Source: Bacillota bacterium (GTDB lineage: Bacteria > Bacillota > Clostridia > Acetivibrionales > DSM-1351). From it: a stretch of DNA of 8,439 nt. A model generated the notes under the pieces. That model saw only the letters and a program-made list of their open reading frames with translations, did no database searches and was not told the origin of the DNA. The position numbers were made by a program, and so were the translations under genes. Shown one piece after another: positions 6,047 through 8,439 of the stretch (position 1 is its first letter; every line of letters starts with the position of its first letter). The stretch spans positions 1-8,439 of the forward strand of contig JAEYNY010000195.1 of assembly GCA_023412275.1 (NCBI GenBank). The letters are read 5' to 3'.

Positions 6047-6908
6047 CTTTACCACAACTCCTCTGGCACAAAATTTTATCCGTTTTACTTAACATACCTA
6101 TATATAATATGTTTTCCAATATTCCTTTATTTTCTTTTAAACTAAGCAATTCAAACGCCTTGGATGCTTCCTGCAAACAATATAATACCGTAAACTCCGC
6201 CTGACTCTTAATATCATTCTTAAAAACCGCTAAATTTTGTCCCGTATAATTGAACTGAGTAAGAAACGGGTTGTAGCTGGAATTTTTTATATCGTCTTCC
6301 ATATCGTCAAAAGCGTCTATTAAATATATCCATTTCCCGATATTATAACCCATCCATCTTAAAATCTGTCTGGTTTTATCATCTGATTTTTCGTAGTCCA
6401 AAACCACTTCCATAAGCTTTGCAAAAGGCTCGGAAGCAGCGTCTATTGAATTACATTTTTCCTTTTCTAATTTGGACAAGTCCCTTAGTCTTTGGTTAAT
6501 TATAGCACACTTTTTCGGATATTCCACATTTAACTTTTCATATGCTCTCTTAAAAGCTGCCATACCCGCCAGTGCTATTTTTGATTTGTCATCATTCCAC
6601 TTATCTTTCATATTATTATACGCCAAAATAATATTTATGTCGGAAGAATAATCAATAATTTCATTATGGGTGACAAAAGATTTTTTTAATGGATGGACAA
6701 TGCACCTTTCCTTGGCGAGACTTGTTTTTATATTGAGTACAGAGCCCAAAAGAAGTGCCAGAAAAGCAGCATCATAAGTCAGCGTCATTCTTTTAATCTG
6801 TCCGTGTCTTTTTCCTATTGATTTACATACACCGCAATAATATGCCCTGTATATATCAAATTCCTTTATTTTCAATTCCGGTTTTTCCGGCATTATATAA
6901 CCGAACAT
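6030..6908 (-). CDS. DUF5685 family protein, function unknown
   Basis: This 292-residue soluble, mainly helical protein resembles DUF5685 (start MFGYIMPEKPELKIKEFDIY, then YYCGVCKSIGKRHG). Notable residues are Cys25-x-x-Cys28, Cys69-x-x-His72 (RCIVHPLKK), an Asp-rich stretch DAFDDMEDD (198-206) within GKWIYLIDAFDDMEDDIKN, and Cys281/Cys285 near the C-terminus. The Cys/His pairs could form a metal site. The Asp-rich helix recalls the second Asp motif of squalene/phytoene-synthase-type enzymes, but no function is established. GGAGG five bases before the ATG supports the start. Its last 17 bases overlap the J-domain gene. It is the first gene after the pgsA terminator, so it should have its own promoter in 6909-6962; I see no convincing one. 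Confidence 0.85.
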   Translation of the reverse strand: MFGYIMPEKPELKIKEFDIYRAYYCGVCKSIGKRHGQIKRMTLTYDAAFLALLLGSVLNIKTSLAKERCIVHPLKKSFVTHNEIIDYSSDINIILAYNNMKDKWNDDKSKIALAGMAAFKRAYEKLNVEYPKKCAIINQRLRDLSKLEKEKCNSIDAASEPFAKLMEVVLDYEKSDDKTRQILRWMGYNIGKWIYLIDAFDDMEDDIKNSSYNPFLTQFNYTGQNLAVFKNDIKSQAEFTVLYCLQEASKAFELLSLKENKGILENILYIGMLSKTDKILCQRSCGKGEKSI

Positions 6909-6962
6909 TGTATCCTCCGTTGATAAACACTGCTGCGAATCTTAACCAAACCACTTTTATTT

Positions 6963-6989
6963 AAAAAGGTACACAAAATGTGTACCTTT
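6963..6989 (-). terminator. Intrinsic terminator after pgsA
   Basis: A perfect 11-base inverted repeat (6965-6975 and 6979-6989) with a three-base loop ends, on the minus strand, in CCTTTTTAAAT. It starts 16 bases after the pgsA stop. The plus-strand reading also has a T-run of only three bases, so the minus-strand role is favoured. It separates pgsA from the DUF5685 unit. Confidence 0.8.
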
Positions 6990-7004
6990 ACATACATCTG
7001 AAAT

Positions 7005-7568
7005 TTACTTGTTCTTCTTCTCATTATAGTCCTTGGAGAATCTGAAATAAATAATTATATACATTGCTAGTGCAAACAACGTACATGCTACCGCCAAACC
7101 TATTGCAACATAAATAGCATTTAATGCATAACCGCTGTCACCTGCTACAATTTTAAGTATAATAGTTGCCAGTATTGCAAAGTAAAATATTACTGTGGCT
7201 AACTTACCATACCAGTTGGCTCCTATAACGGTTCTTCCTTTTTTATAAACCATTATACCGCCCACTAGCATTAAAGATTCTTTAATTACAACAATAACCA
7301 AAACAATTAAAGGTATAAATTTATGTAGTACCAGAAAGACTAATGCTGTTATCTGCATAAGCTTATCTGCCAAAGGGTCAAAAACCTTGCCCCATTTTGT
7401 AATTAAATTATACTTTCTGGCTATATAGCCGTCAAGTACGTCCGTAAACCCACCAAAAGCAAAAAGAATAATGGCTGTAGTATATTTTTCACAGTAAATA
7501 AAGTAACCTAGAAAAGGCACTATTATGAGTCTTAAAAATGTTAAAGCGTTCGGAATATATTTTCTCAC
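7005..7568 (-). CDS. pgsA: CDP-diacylglycerol--glycerol-3-phosphate 3-phosphatidyltransferase
   Basis: This 187-residue integral membrane enzyme makes phosphatidylglycerol phosphate from CDP-diacylglycerol and glycerol-3-phosphate, the committed step to phosphatidylglycerol and cardiolipin. The CDP-alcohol phosphotransferase signature DxxDGxxARx8GxxxDxxxD is complete: D43, D46, G47, A50, R51, G60, D64 and D68 (DVLDGYIARKYN ... WGKVFDPLADK). The opening MRKYIPNALTFLRLIIVP is typical of PgsA. Hydrophobic segments continue to the C-terminus, and the length is normal for the family. The start codon is GTG, with AGGTGG seven bases upstream. Related CDP-alcohol transferases such as PssA share the signature, but the size and N-terminus favour PgsA. 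A hairpin terminator follows the gene. Confidence 0.93.
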   Translation of the reverse strand: MRKYIPNALTFLRLIIVPFLGYFIYCEKYTTAIILFAFGGFTDVLDGYIARKYNLITKWGKVFDPLADKLMQITALVFLVLHKFIPLIVLVIVVIKESLMLVGGIMVYKKGRTVIGANWYGKLATVIFYFAILATIILKIVAGDSGYALNAIYVAIGLAVACTLFALAMYIIIYFRFSKDYNEKKNK

Positions 7569-7612
7569 CAGTACACCACCTGATTACCAATATTAGAGTA
7601 AATAGCACACCT

Positions 7613-7642
7613 AGTTTATCATAATGTGTCATTTAAATGCAA
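7613..7642 (-). promoter_or_regulatory. Weak candidate promoter for pgsA
   Basis: On the minus strand, TTGCAT (7637-7642) and TAAACT (7613-7618) are spaced by 18 bases, about 45 bases before the pgsA GTG. The match is imperfect. The 104-base gap between the thioesterase stop and pgsA, with no terminator in it, would also allow co-transcription. Confidence 0.3.
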
Positions 7643-7672
7643 TAACTTCTTATTTCTTCAACTTACAAGACT

Positions 7673-8098
7673 TTAATCGTCCCTTGCCGCTTTTTCAATG
7701 ATTTCATAAAGTTCGGGATAATGTTTTTGTAAGTTTATAGGCTTTAAATCACAGGTGGTCCAAACATGAGAAGTTTCTCCTGTTGTGATAGGATTTACCA
7801 TATTATCCGATTTAAATACCTCATATTTAAAATTCAGTCGGGCTTTTGAATAGCTTTTGATACTTGTCCTTACTACAATATTATCCTCATATGTAGATGA
7901 GTTGATATATTTACAATGCAACTCCAATAGAGGCAGCATTATACCCATTGATTCCACACGTGAATAAGATATTCCACTTTGTTTGATAAATTCTGTTCTG
8001 CCTACTTCAAACCATACGGGATAATTTGAATGGTGAACAATGCCCATCCTGTCTGTTTCTGCGTACCTGACTGTTAACGGTACATCTATATATAGCAT
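7673..8098 (-). CDS. Hotdog-fold acyl-CoA thioesterase, YbgC/4HBT family
   Basis: This 141-residue protein belongs to the 4-hydroxybenzoyl-CoA thioesterase-like hotdog family, which hydrolyses acyl-CoA thioesters to free acid and coenzyme A in the cytoplasm, usually as a tetramer. The N-terminal signature VRYAETDRMGIVHHSNYPVWFEVGR (residues 10-34) carries the expected catalytic Asp16 followed by the GxVHHSNY motif and Glu31. Length and the single hotdog domain fit the family. The substrate cannot be predicted; YbgC relatives act on short-chain or phospholipid-linked acyl groups. AAGGAG lies nine bases before the ATG. It precedes pgsA, and a link to membrane lipid metabolism is possible but rests only on position. 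Confidence 0.9.
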   Translation of the reverse strand: MLYIDVPLTVRYAETDRMGIVHHSNYPVWFEVGRTEFIKQSGISYSRVESMGIMLPLLELHCKYINSSTYEDNIVVRTSIKSYSKARLNFKYEVFKSDNMVNPITTGETSHVWTTCDLKPINLQKHYPELYEIIEKAARDD

Positions 8099-8126
8099 AC
8101 GATCATTCTCCTTAAAAAGTATGATA

Positions 8127-8132
8127 ATTATA
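8127..8132 (-). promoter_or_regulatory. Candidate -10 element upstream of the thioesterase gene
   Basis: A perfect TATAAT on the minus strand lies 28 bases before the ATG at 8098. No good -35 hexamer is found at the right distance, and the hexamer sits in an AT-rich hairpin (arms 8130-8136 and 8142-8148), so the support is weak. Confidence 0.3.
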
Positions 8133-8165
8133 TTACAAATAGTAATATTTTTGCCTGATAAGCAG

Positions 8166-8197
8166 TAGTAGCTCCGGGCAAAAGCTCGGAGCTACTA
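8166..8197. repeat. Strong GC-rich hairpin between the DUF2007-like and thioesterase genes
   Basis: Two 14-base arms (8166-8179 and 8184-8197) pair with a single G-U wobble around a four-base loop. The arms contain TAGTAGCTCCG and its complement. This is the most stable structure I can see in the window. It lies just after the 67-residue gene, where a terminator is expected, but the minus-strand sequence after it is CTGCTTATCAGG, with no U-tract. It may be a weak or partial terminator or a processing and stability element. Confidence 0.6.
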
Positions 8198-8210
8198 TCA
8201 TTCATTTTTA

Positions 8211-8414
8211 TTAATAACCCGTTTCAATGATTACGCTATGTGCTTCTTCAACCTCTGCTTCAGGAACGAGAACTTCATAATAATTGTCATTGTTTTCATG
8301 ATTTTTACTTATAGGTCTCAGTTTCACAAGAATACCCTCATTGGACAAAAGCTCCTGAAGCTGATTAGCAACATCTTTGCTTTGGGCCATATATACCACT
8401 GTCCACATTATCAT
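8211..8414 (-). CDS. Small DUF2007-like protein
   Basis: This 67-residue soluble protein has an apparent beta-alpha-beta/alpha pattern: WTVVYMAQSKDVANQLQELLSNEGILVKLR, then a hydrophilic loop (ISKNHENNDN), then YYEVLVPEAEVEEAHSVI. This matches the layout of DUF2007 (putative signal-transducing) proteins, a short ferredoxin-like fold with no established activity. It is too short to be an enzyme of a known class. The ATG at 8414 is eight bases after AAAGG. A second ATG at 8408 gives MWTVVY, the start usual for relatives as I recall them, but its spacing of 14 bases is poor. Its promoter lies outside the window. Function is unknown. Confidence 0.75.
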   Translation of the reverse strand: MIMWTVVYMAQSKDVANQLQELLSNEGILVKLRPISKNHENNDNYYEVLVPEAEVEEAHSVIIETGY

Positions 8415-8439
8415 CTACACTACCTTTCAAATTGTTATT

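Noticed and set aside
6047..6055. Earlier GTG start for the J-domain protein
   Set aside because: AGAGGAG ends only two bases before it, too close for normal initiation, and the usual J-domain start is at the later GTG. The choice is not certain.
5980..6204. 74-codon open frame on the plus strand
   Set aside because: It overlaps the start of the J-domain gene and the end of the DUF5685 gene, both well supported on the minus strand.
6909..6962. Sigma-A or sporulation promoter before the DUF5685 gene
   Set aside because: Only poor matches such as TAAGAT or TTTATC without a proper -35 were found, and no sporulation sigma consensus was recognisable, so none is annotated.

Overview
The window reads as chromosomal DNA of an anaerobic, low-GC Firmicute of class Clostridia. 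The evidence is strong GGAGG-type ribosome binding sites, AT-rich spacers, mutS2 and pgsA of Firmicute type, and a DUF5685/J-domain pair seen in clostridia. A cellulolytic Ruminiclostridium-like genome is my best guess, from memory of such proteins and not from a search. Every gene I can support is on the minus strand, so transcription runs from high to low coordinates. There is no mobile element, CRISPR array, tRNA or rRNA, and no gene-free stretch longer than about 125 bases.

In transcription order, the right edge holds a 67-residue DUF2007-like protein (8414-8211), a strong hairpin, then a hotdog-fold acyl-CoA thioesterase (8098-7673) and pgsA, phosphatidylglycerophosphate synthase (7568-7005). 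A clear terminator (6963-6989) follows pgsA.

Next is a compact three-gene unit bounded by that terminator and by a second one at 4762-4804. It encodes a DUF5685 protein with conserved-looking Cys/His and Asp-rich motifs (6908-6030), an overlapping J-domain/TPR protein with a nine-cysteine tail (6046-5405), and a polytopic membrane protein (5372-4857). Its function is unknown to me, and it is the best candidate here for an undescribed system.

A 96-residue membrane protein (4732-4442) stands alone. Its possible promoter overlaps the preceding terminator. After it comes a two-gene unit: an HTH-cupin regulator (4331-3783) with a good extended -10 promoter and possible operator repeats, and an acetyl-CoA-synthetase-like acyl-CoA ligase (3743-2064). 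The regulator probably controls the ligase. A perfect inverted repeat spans the ligase stop codon. Last is mutS2 (2004 to the window start), which is cut off by the edge before its Smr nuclease domain.

The themes are lipid and acyl-CoA metabolism (thioesterase, PgsA, acyl-CoA ligase), an uncharacterised chaperone-linked unit, and housekeeping recombination or ribosome quality control (MutS2).
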